Assembly: GCF_024586455.1 (NCBI RefSeq)
Contig: NC_065920.1
Coordinates: forward strand, 74,392,215 to 74,456,214
Length of the DNA stretch: 64,000 nt
Origin: Bactrocera neohumeralis
Lineage: Eukaryota; Arthropoda; Insecta; Diptera; Tephritidae
Reading direction: 5' to 3'
Part shown: positions 43,501 to 55,500 of the stretch, piece by piece
How the letters are laid out: each line of letters begins with the position of its first letter
How positions within the stretch are numbered: position 1 is the first letter of the stretch
Made by a program: the position numbers and the translations under genes
Notes under the pieces: generated by a model
Databases searched by the model: none
The model's input: the letters and a program-made list of their open reading frames with translations, nothing else
What the model was told of the DNA's origin: nothing

Positions 43501-46500
43501 AAAGTGAATCATTCATGAATACTTGGCTATGCGAAGGTTTATACCAAGTTCGTATCGTTCGAACTAAATTAAAACCCGAAGTTTTGCATCAATATGCAAT
43601 AATGGCTCAAACATGGCTGCCTTATTCTACTCTGGAGCCATTCAACTCATATTTAGATGGTTTTCCAGCATTTTAGACAAAGTTCATAATTCTATAGCTC
43701 AATTTTCATTGATCTATCTAATGAAATTGTAAGTTTTGACCCTTAACTCTCAATCAAAGCAAAACTGAACTAATTACATATTCAAAGCTACTGTTTGCTA
43801 GCGGCTGAACTCTTTCACAGTTCATTTAACCCGGCTTTGAACCCAAGTGTACTCGTACCAGCGCAAAATACGCAGCGCGAAACGTTCTTCAACTATCCGC
43901 AGCTTCCATCATATTTTGCTTAACTTCATTAGCCGCTATTCAGTTCACTTTTAACAGTTAGACTTTTGCGCAATTCAATGCTCATAACCTCAAAATGCAC
44001 TGATGCTGTTGCCCATCTGTTCGACGGCGGTTGGAATTCGTGCGTTTTCTTGCTATTTTCAATATTTATGTTCGTGTTTTGTCTATCAACATGCATTTTT
44101 TGCTGCTGCCGCTACTTGCAATGATTGCAACTAATTCAAGGTTGTACGTGCCGCAGCCGCAGCAGCAACTGTCGATTGCTGATATATTCTCACCATATTT
44201 CGGCAGTTGCTTGGAAAATGCTTCAATTTGCGATTCTTCGATTCTTCCGTTCTCTTTTCAAGCGCATATTTATGTTTATTTGACTGAAGTTTTTGCAAAT
44301 GCGTTTTTTTCGCGTTTATATTTTTTTCGTATGCTCATCGAATTTTCCGATTTCGGCTGCGCGGTTGCGTAATTGGCGGACATCGCTTAGCTTGACTCTT
44401 GTTTAGCTTCCACAAGTGTAGCTGAGTGTGTGTTGCGTTGGCTGCTTCTTGGCAAAAAGCTTGTTTCTGTCCATTTCCATTATTTTTGGCCAACTGTTTT
44501 TGAGGTCGCAAGACGCGATTATTGCGCAAGCGCATTCCCTGCTTTGCTTGGCGTTGTGTATTGTTTTTGTTTTTCCGTTGTGTACAGCTCTTCAAATTTT
44601 CGTTTGTCTAGTTTATTTATTTATTTCTTTTTTGCTTTATTTTAATTTTATTTGATATTTTTTTGGTTTACAACCACTCACCACTTGGGCTTTGCGCTGT
44701 GTGCGTAGCTCTTTATCAGATTATTTTATTTTTTGCCTATTTTTTGTGAAGAGGTTTTCTTATGCCATCATTTGGAATTGGTCAGCTGTTCAATTATGTG
44801 ATTTGATGTTGATTTTTCGAATGCAGTGTTTTTATTGTTGCGTGTCTTAGCCAAATACGCCTAGCTTGCGTGACTAGTCGATAATTTTTAGTTTTATTAT
44901 CATTACTTTTTCATGTCAATCAGTTGCAAAATCCTTTCTATTTTGATTTTTGAAACTACTGCTAGAATATGATGGCGTTTAGTTGCAGATATTGTGTTAA
45001 GAGTTTGCGTTTAACATTTAGTACTAATACTGTTGGTTTCTATATCTAAATAATTAAGTTTAATTATTGGATCCCCACCTTTCGTCGTTTTGGAACAATG
45101 CTTTTCTTTAATTTAATGAAGTTGCCTTCAAAGTTGATACACAGATTTAGTAACCCTCCAAATTTTCATTATCTCTTTTGTAGTACCATTTGTCCTTTGC
45201 GTGAAAATAGGCCTCAGTTTTGGCGATAACCTTTTCGTTCGACGAAAATTTCTTCCTAGTGAGCATTCTTTTGAGATCTCGAAACAGAAAATAGTCACTG
45301 GGGGTCAGACCTGGAAAATGTGGAAGCAATTTAAATTCCAATTCATTGGCTTGGTGAAACAGCACTTTCTGTTTCTTCAAATGCGACCGTTTTTCGGCGG
45401 CTTTCATCGTCCTTGGTGCTGAAATCGTCTAATTCAAACTTGGCAAACCACCTTGCAATGGTTGTTTTCCCAGGTGCATAGTCCAAATAATATTATAATT
45501 AAAATTCAAAAACTACTGATCGCTCACCTGTAAAATTTATACACGCGTCTTTAAAAGATTAAAGCTAACTAAAACTCATATGGGTTTAATTCTAGTAGCG
45601 TCATCTATGTGTCACGCCGTGGACTTTTGACCTGTTATATCATAAATTGTTTCTTTTTTATTGTTTTCTCAAAATTTGTCCTTTCATTTATGAAAAACAT
45701 ATGTACATAAAAGTACTACCCATACGAAGCTATAACATTTTCTCATCTTTCTGGACTCCTTCCCTTAAGATCTGCACTGGCTTGGCGGCCAAGAATGAAT
45801 CAAGTTAGTTCTTAATACTCTGTTCTAATGTGACGAGCATCGCAGTAAGAACATTTTGCATTAACCGGAACAAATGGTAGTCAGAGCGACACAAAATCTA
45901 GACTTTAGAACGGGTTAGCCAAACTTCCCAGTCGCTGTTTTCCAAATAGTTGCTATCCCTTCTTGCAACACTAGGTCGAGCTTTGTCATGTTGGAGAACT
46001 AATACCTCGTTTCTAGTCTAATTCTGGGCGTTTATCTGCCATCTCTCACTTTAATTGGATGAGTTTTTGTCGGTAGCCTTCTCCAATAATAGTTTCGCCA
46101 GTTTTAATAGCTCACAGTACAGCATTATTTTTGATCCCACCAAATCTAAAGCATTATCTTGGCGTCATGCATATTCGGCATTGCCGTTGAATCCTCTGGT
46201 TTCCAGGTTTCAGATATAATTTTTTTGCTTTGAGGGTTGTCATAATGAAGCAATCTTTCATCAGCAGTCACAATCCTATGTAAAAACGACTTCTTTTTGT
46301 AGCGCTCAAACAGCATTTCTGACATGCAAAGTCGTCTTCCAATGTATTTTAGCTTCTTGTCATCTTTGCTTTTAAATGTATCTGACTACTTTTAAACATT
46401 TTGAAATGGCTGCTTAGGTGACTTCCAAAAATTTTGTGGACTCCTTTTGTGTTTAGCAACAATGTTCATCAAGTAATGGCCGCAAAGAGTGTTCTTCACC

Positions 46501-49500
46501 TCCTCTAGTTCCAAAAGTCTTCCACGTTCGCTCACCTAAAGCATGTTCACCATAAACTTCCACCAAAGTGCGATGAATTTTAGCTAAGGTTCTCTTCATA
46601 TTTAAGTTATAAAGAAGAGCTACCGCAAAGACACTTTTTCAAGTACAAAGTTCGATATTTTTAGAGGAAAAAAGTGATGGTGTTTTAAGTTCCAAAAGAT
46701 TGACATACCTGTATACGGAAAAGGACACAGAAGAGCAGTAGTTTTACAACATAGGTATGTTCGGAATATTAGAACGATATAATTGTAATCAAATTGCGCC
46801 ATTTGTTGGCGCGAATATAGTTACAGACCCAATAATGATCCCTTGTGTGGATAGGACCTCCATTAAATGATATTTGCAACTCAGTTCCAGTACATTGCCC
46901 ATGCCAACATTTTTTTCTGTAGTGTTGATAAATATCAGCAGTTTTCAATTGCTTCATCGATGCTGGGCCACAAACTAGTCCAATTCTCAGCCAGAAATCG
47001 TTCCTAGGCCCGGGTCAAAGTAATTCTATGAACTCACATCGACCTTTCTTATGACTTAAAGATAATATTTTTCGTATACAATAGAACTCTCTTCCATTTA
47101 ATGCACTTTCAGATGAGCCCAGTTCTCGAACATTTTCCAAAAGCCGCTTAAAATGTAAATGTAGCAGGCTAGGTTTGCAGTCCAGAATCCTATTGTTTTG
47201 TGTCCCAAAAATAACTTTCATGTCTGAAACCATTACTAACGCAAGTAGCTTTGAAGGTTACGAGAGAGTATCATTCCCAATATACTTTTTATGAAATTTA
47301 ATTCATAGATTTGACGAATTACACTCGAATTCATACCGTAAGACAAGTTCTCCGCTGAAAAATTTAAAACCAATTCACATCAACAATGATTTTAATTGCC
47401 TGCCATTCACTCGCTGCATCATTTGTCATGCCACAAATTTAGGGTTTTGCTACATTTGCATAAATCACACAGTAAAAACGATAACAATAAAAGCACATAG
47501 CAGTGGCAACATGCAACGTGCAACGAAAAATACAATGTGACATAATTAGTGCCACAAAAATACCAGCAGAGTAAAATGCAAGTCAACACACTTGGCCAAT
47601 ATGTAGATGAGGTTGCAAATTTCTAGCTAAAACTCAGCAATTGTTGCAAGTGCATTTGTTGGTGTGTATGTATGTATGTGAAGTCTTACAGCGACTCTGC
47701 TTGGTGTGCTTAACGCAAGTGTAGAAAGTATTTCGGATGCTGCAAGGCGAATTCCGAGAAGTATAGAAGATATGGAGTAGAAGGCAGTTTATGGCATGCC
47801 ATGGCTTGTTTTTGCTTTTTTTGTTGCCCATACTTTAATTGCATATTCAGCAATTGCTCTATTATTTATTAGTTTTCACTCTATGAGCGTTATTTATTTG
47901 TGTTGAAACAGAGTAAAGTGTGCCAGAAAATGAGGTGAAATAGAAGTGACGAGTTGGCTTTACTTTGTTGTTGGTGTAGTAAGAAGAATCATCCCTGCAA
48001 AATGTTTAATAATTGGCTTTCTTTGCAGGCAACGCTTGATGTTATTAAAAAATTGTTTTATTGTTGTTGATGCATTGAGGTAACATTGCTTTTATTACTG
48101 TTTTCATAATTGTGGAATATTTTGATGATTATTACGCGTAATTGTAGTTATGTAACTTATTGCGTATTTTTTTAATTATTCCGCTTTAATTTTTGAAGTT
48201 GTATAAGGAATTTTCATGAGATAATAGATGTATAATGTTCAAAGAAAGTTGAAGGCAATATTTTGAGGTGTTTGCATTAGGTAAGATGAGGTTAAATATT
48301 CTATGATAGGAAGGAGATCTCAATTGAGCAGCTTATGACGTCGGTTCGTTGTAGTACCTCGAACTCCTAGAAACATTTGTCATAAATAACCTCACAAATC
48401 GACAACACGCTTTTAGCCGATCACAAATTTGTTGAGGCGGATAATGTCAGTTTCGGTTATGTCTGCTAGTTCGCTGAAGGTATGAATGCCGAGATACTTT
48501 AGCTTCAGCCTTTCAAAAGCTGGACTCCTCCATTGGGTATAGGGCTTGGATGTTTCCAGTACACCTTCTTCCATAGAACTTTGACAATTTGCGTCCGACT
48601 GGATTTTTAACAACATGAATGTATATTGAACAATTTTCAGTAAGAACTTTTACGGTTTCTGCAAGATGAACTTTGCAAGCAGTAGATATCTTACGTTCAA
48701 CTCTAGGCCAGGTAGACCTCGCAGTCAAACAGTGGCTTGTCGCACGCGAGATTCATAGTCGCAGTGCTAGAGTGATATCCGACTCGTTCCCACTACGATG
48801 TTAACGAATCTGATGATGAAGTAGCATGATGGTATTCCCAGTAAGAATAAACACTCCATAACTAACTTTGAGCCAAAAGTTGCTAGCTCAATGCTAATAT
48901 TGACGTTACAAAGTCTTCTGGGAGTAATTTTATGCTTTCATCATGTCTGTTCTTTTAACTACGAAAGCCAAGAAGCTCTCAATTGGAAGTTCATTCGTTC
49001 TCCTTATTTTTCTTTGGATACTCGCGAATCTTGGAGGTAGGTTGATAATAACAGGTTGATAATAATACTTGTAAGCCCAATTAACATTTATTCAGCGTCA
49101 AGAACTGTATTAGGCTCCGGAGGATATCGTTTGCCTCAAATATACTACATATGTATATATGTTCATATTGTTTGTGTTCGACAGCTTGAACCAAATTTTT
49201 TTTTAATCCTACTGAGCCATATTTGACTGATATGTAAATCTACTATAAGCTTTTCATGAATTTTGGTATTCAGCACTTACTTAGCTTAAGAGAAGTGTAG
49301 CTGAATATACCGCTGAACGTGAAAACATTAGAAAAAACTAAATGATATGTTAATCTACTACAAGCTTTTTACCTCTTATGGTATTCAGCACTTATTCAGC
49401 TGAATAAAGCGGTGAATGTGAAAACACCTGAAAAGTTTAATGATATGTTAATCTACCAAAAAATTATAACCCCTTATGGTATTCAGCACTTATTCAGCTC

Positions 49501-52500
49501 AGGAAAATTGTAGCTGAAGAAAGCGGTGAAGGTGAAAATATCTGAAAAAATGCATGATATGTTAATATACTACAAGCTTTTTACCCCTTAAGATATTCAG
49601 TAGTTATTCTGCTCAGGAGAATTGTAGCTGAATAAAGCGGTGAAAGTGAAAACATATGAAAAACTTAATGATATTTAATTCTACTATAAGATTTCCACAC
49701 TTTGTGGTATTCAGCCCTCTTTCTGCTCAGGAGAATTGTAGCTGAATAAAACGATGGAAGTGAAAACATATGAAAAACTGATTACAGTCTACACCAAGGT
49801 GTGTGAAAACAAATATTTTCACCAATTTAGGGGCCACTTAGTGGGCAAAATATGATTTCCGTGACGTAGAACTACTACATGCTCGACGAAAATATTATAA
49901 TGCAAGCTCTTAAGTGGCATAAAGTGGGTAACGGAATGTTTCAACTACATGAAAGTATTTGACTGCTAATATAATCTATTATAAAAATCCACTTTTCATT
50001 TAATTTCTCATCTCTATTAAATTTTTTAACAATTTTTGCATGTCGCTCGAAATTAAAACAAGTCTACTACTAAATTTATTAACTGGCAATTTTCAGTTTA
50101 GCAACTTTACATGCAATTTTATGCAACAGGAAAAAAGTTGTTCATATTTTTTTAAATTTACATTAAATTATGGAAAAAAAGCCATATTAGTCGCATACAC
50201 AACCACAGGCATGTTCACAAAACGCTGTTGCACAATCGCCATTACTCACATGCATCAACGAAACACTTCAAATTCCGTCATTTGCAATGAGCCGGCAAGC
50301 CGAAGACAGCCGATGAGAATTATGTATTTATCTGCCGTTTGGCAGCGGCGAAATTTCTACATGCAACCCATTAAAGCGACGGCCGCACCTGCAAAACGTC
50401 CGTTAATAGTGATGGGATAACCGCAAAGTTGAAACCAACTGATACCAAAAAGCGCCGCATGCAAAGCAACAACAATAACAAACACATTAAATGAACTGGG
50501 CTAAATTGCACGCGTCGCCAGAGCTGTGAAAGAAATGACCAAACCGCAGCAATAAGCGCAGCAGGCGTCACGTAACCCGATGCCTTACCGAACGGTGGGA
50601 GGTGCGGCGGTGGGGCGGTGGTGCGCCAGGTGGTGTGAGTGATGCGTAATTAATTTGCATTCATGTACGCGTAAACCGCGAAAAATGTAATAGATTTTTA
50701 ATATGCTCACAAATATGTGTGTGCGCGCTAGTGTATGTGTGTGGATGCTGTGGCTGATAAGTGCCGACAGACAGAAATTTTTCCTCGCTTCGCAGCTGAA
50801 ATCGCTGAGCGTTCCTCATTACGGTATGCGTAATTACAGTGGTTGTTGTCTTGTCTATGGCGTTGTTGTGGTTGTTGTTAATAGCAAAGCTTTGCAGGCC
50901 ACTACAACAACAAAATGTAGCATAATACCGCTCAAATTTGTGGCATGCAGTGATAAACAAAAGCAATTGTGCGCAACAATGGGCTAAAGTGGGAGGGCAT
51001 GAAAACAGCAACAACACACCGACACAAAAAGAAGCTGGAAATAATTGAAGGGAAACAAAAGAGCGTTAAAGAAACGCCGCAAAAATGATGCGTTATACAA
51101 CAAAAGCAGCAACAAACCGCTGCTGTAGCATAAGCGCGTCTAAGCTAATGCCGCAGCCACAAGTCGGTGCGTTGTTTGTCAAGTTTTTTTTCCACCAACA
51201 ATTTGCTGATTATTATTTGTTTCCCTATTGCCCTGTACGCAATGCAACATTGTTGTTGTTATTTTCAATTTATTTAGCCAAACAACTACAGGCGTACATG
51301 CCACATTGTACATTAATTGTGCAGGTAATAAATCTGAAGTATGCTGGCGGCGCGCATGCGCGGCAGCGCCACCAAGAAATGATGCGGCAAAACGCGCATT
51401 ATGCGGCCACGCCGAGATTATAAATGCCATGCAGCGAAAAAAATACAAAAACAAAAGTAAAAAAGGCTTGAAAAGAGTTTTCGGTATTTACCAGCGCCAG
51501 ACAAATGCGTTTGTTTTGTAAGTGTACTCACATATAAGCTGAAAAAAGAGTGGTTACGTTGAAAAATTATTAATAAAAGTAAACAGGTAATTGTGTGGAA
51601 AGCAGAAGTGGCACTAATGCGTCAAAAAAACAGCATTTAATCGGCATAAATAAGCAATTACATGGCCGAAAAGATCTCTGTAATGTTATTAGATTAAGTA
51701 ACACCGGTAGTAGGCGGTCGGTTGCATTTAAGGGCTTTTATGTAATACGCATTCATATTTTCTGTAGGGCGTATGAAATTTAATTTCTCACCAAAAGAAT
51801 TTCGTGCATGAAAGGAAATAGATGATTTGAAAATAATTATATTTGTTTCATCCGAATTATTATTTAGAGCCTAAGAAGAAAATTTCGCTTTTACAAATAA
51901 AGCTCTCTTATATGCTTAAATAGCTACAGGGAACTGATCTCAAAAATTTCTTCGGAAAAATTCACCAGTGCCTTAAAAAATAACTCATGAAAAAAGCGTG
52001 AAGATAGCTCTTCAAATGAAAGTTTTTCCATACAAGCACTTGATCATCGTTCAGTTTGTATGGCAGCTATATGTTATAGTGACAAATAAGCAGCAAGAAA
52101 AGGACGCGTGTAAAATTTCAGATCGATGCCCAGAAAACTGAGCGACTAGTTGGCATACATACAGAGACGGACATCGGAAATCGGTTTAGCTCATCATAAT
52201 GATAATTTATATTTTATAAAGCCTGCGGCTTTATCTTCTAAGTGCCCTAAACTGCAGGGTAAACTAAAAATGCTCGGTTCAAGACATCAAAAAAAAAAAA
52301 CAGAAATCTATATATATAGGGCACTTCTTGCACTTTTATAAAGTAGACATATTTTATTTGAGACTTTTTCTTCTTTTTCTGAAATTTCTATTTCTTATTC
52401 TACTTACTATATATCTACTATAGTTTCACTACTTGTTAGTATAAGTAGTTTTATAACTTCTTCCGTTTTGTTCCGTTTAATATAAATTATCAAATTTCAT

Positions 52501-55500
52501 TCTCATGCTACACGTTTTTGTAATTCTCAACTGCCTTATGAAATAAAAAGCATATACATATATAACTAGGACATAATCATTATAGCGAACATTTTTGATA
52601 GAAATACTAAATAGTTCGACTACATATTTTTATATTATACCGAGATTAATCATTTGAATGGTTTTAAGTTTTTCTCTGGCTTCTGAGAATAAAGGAATTA
52701 ATCTGATAACAGACACCTACAGTATGCTCGAAAATGCAAGGGAACACTTCTCGTTACTGTTAAATGGCGGAAGAAGTGGTGCGACGGATGAAGAAGAACT
52801 AGTCGAACTAATATTTTATCAAAAAATAGTCGCTATAATGTTTATATTTTGGTTACATATATTTAGTGACGCCATTAACGTTCCGTCACTCAAACAAAAT
52901 GAGGTGAACACAGCTCCAAGATGGTTTAAAAGCAATAAAGTCATGAGAAGGATAGTACCGCAGTATGCGCTGATTTACTCGGGAGATCAGCCAACGTTGT
53001 ATATAAGATTCTTTCAAGTGTATTGTGAGGAAACCCATTGTAATTAAAGGAATGAACCTTATCAATGTGGCTTCAGTCCTAGCAAATCCGGCATTGACTA
53101 GATTTTTACAGTACGTTGAGACTTTTGGAAGACCCTCGCCAAATATATTGATATCAATAAGTTTTTTATCGATTTTAAAGCTGTTTTCGACTGCACTGGC
53201 AGGAGATGCCTCTTCAAAGTCATGTTTATACTATCTCTGCGAAATCCAGTTGTTTAGAATAATATTGAACACAACCTTCAACTCCTTCAAAATCAGAAAG
53301 GACTTCTCAGAGCATTTTGATACCAGAACAGTGAGATTGTTTCTCATGTACCTTCTTCAACATAACATAATGCTAAAGGGAGTGATAGGGACGGCTAATA
53401 TTAACCGGAATGGCACTATCTTCTCTAAAAAGACAATGCTACTTTATATAGAAATGCTATTGACATCTTAAACCTTAACAACATAGCCGTCAGCGCAGCC
53501 TTTTCCAGCCTAGAAAAGGAATCGAAAGAGGTTAAACTTGTCGTGAACGAGGGCAAGATGAAGTAGCTGGCGGTCATTCACATTCTTTTAGTCTTGGGAA
53601 CTACTTCACCGTTGGTAAATATAAAATTGAGGGACTTCGTTTATCTAATCCTGTGATGAAACTTATAATAAATCCTGCCAATAGTGCTACTTTGGGATCG
53701 GTGTTCAATTGAGAAGCAGATCCCTCTCTCGACGAAAAAAATTGTCATTCCCGACATATTTAACCATCCGCGTGAGCGATGAGTATCGAAGAAGATAGAA
53801 CCACGAACAGTAAGAGGTCATTCAATAAAAGAACCAAGTGGATAGGGGCCTCTCTGCAATTGGGATGTACAAGTGTCGTAACTTCGCAAATGATTGAGGC
53901 AACTGACGAAATTTTGTGTTTCCAACACTGACCGACCCATAGTTGTAGTGCCAAAGAAGAAAAGAAGAACGAACTCGAAGCAGCCTTTCGCTTTACCTCT
54001 TCGTTAGATATGAGACTTAGCCTTAGAGTGACTGAAGAATCCACTGTGCAGATACATATTATTGGGTTGTAGGTTATTTCATAAAATTTGGATCTCATTT
54101 TTATAAAAATGTGATATTCATCCCCTGATAGTATAAAGAAAGAATTCAGTTGTAACATATATGTTTATACTATTATATTATCGATAACGACAAGCTTTTG
54201 TCCTTCAAAAACCTATTTACCATTTGAAGGAGCTATTTCTTAAGAAATCTGAAACTGAAAATATACAATTAAGAAATACAAAAGTGGATTTTCTTATCAT
54301 CAAAAAAATCGACTAGCAATAAGAAGACATCCACCATGATGTCTGTTTCTGTCCAAAATATCTCATGAAAATATTTAACTAAAATTTTTATCATTTCGAG
54401 TTACGCCATTATTCATGTCAAACAACGCTACATTGTATATGAAAGTGTCGATGCAATTAAATACGGATATTTATACATACTTGCAAAATAAGTAATACAA
54501 CTTTACAGCATCGTAAATCTCACTAGACTTCGACATAGCCTCAGCGATGCTTTTGTCATCGAACACACAAAACTGGTTGACGTTTTCAATGTGACCGCAG
54601 AAGACATCATCGGCGACAACAAAAGCGGTTTGCTAAAAAGCTGTCAGTATATTTTGCCTGAACCAATTACAATGCGTGTTTTTGCACGTTAGGCTGTTGG
54701 TGTGTTGCGCATGCGCACACTCTCGTAGCAAACGACAATTGACTTGGCAATTTTACCAGTTAAACTTGCATTGCTCCAATTTCGTGCGCAATTTTTCCTT
54801 TTACCCAGTTACAGGTTTTTGCTTTTTAAGCCTGTAGGTATTTTGCAATAGCGTCGTTGATCCACTTTCCGTCCACGAAGTCCACGAAAGTAGAGTAATG
54901 CTAACCGCTATCGAATGTGTGACGTTGGCATTGAGAGGTCGTTGAGTTTGTGCGTTTGAAAGTGAAAATTATGTAATAATAGGAGTTTGTTTTGCTATAA
55001 ATTTCGTAGTTGACATTGGAAAAAGTAGGATTAGCGTAATGTTTCGGGGTATTAGGGAGATACCAAGTATTGAAAAATTATTTAGAAAGAAAATTGAGAG
55101 GAGATCAGATTTGAAAGTTGTGTGGAGCCTATATATTTCGATGTTTTATGTTACAAAATCAAATTAGTTTAGAAGAGAGTATATTGTCCTACTTTAAATC
55201 GTTTTTAGAAAATATTTTAAGTAGTTAAATTACTCAGAAAAAAAATTTTTGTTCAACACCAACTTTTTTCTTCTTCTAATTGCAGCCGATTCCCTTTCAC
55301 AATCAATTCCGCCGGCAGCTCTCTACCCAACAGCATATTCTAACGGACGTGCAACACCATACACAGCAGCGCCAAGCCCAGCAGCAACAGCAACAGCAGT
55401 ACTTCCTGCAGCAAGCTCCCAGCGTGGAAGTGCCCATACAAACTCAGCAACAACGCAACCGACAGGTGGCACCTACTGTGAACACACGCTTCCCGCCTAG

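Larger units (their letters stand above)
1566..55285 (+). other. Intron 1 of the FAS1 gene, 53.7 kb
   Basis: It starts GTAAGT at 1566 and ends with a pyrimidine tract, a CTAAT branch-like site and TTGCAG at 55285. It separates the signal-peptide exon from the body of the protein. It contains decayed transposons in both orientations and many tandem repeats, and no host gene that I can support. Confidence 0.75.

Noticed and set aside
53760..54158. 132-codon minus-strand frame
   Set aside because: No family is recognised, it opposes the decaying end of an RTE element, and it has no supporting context.
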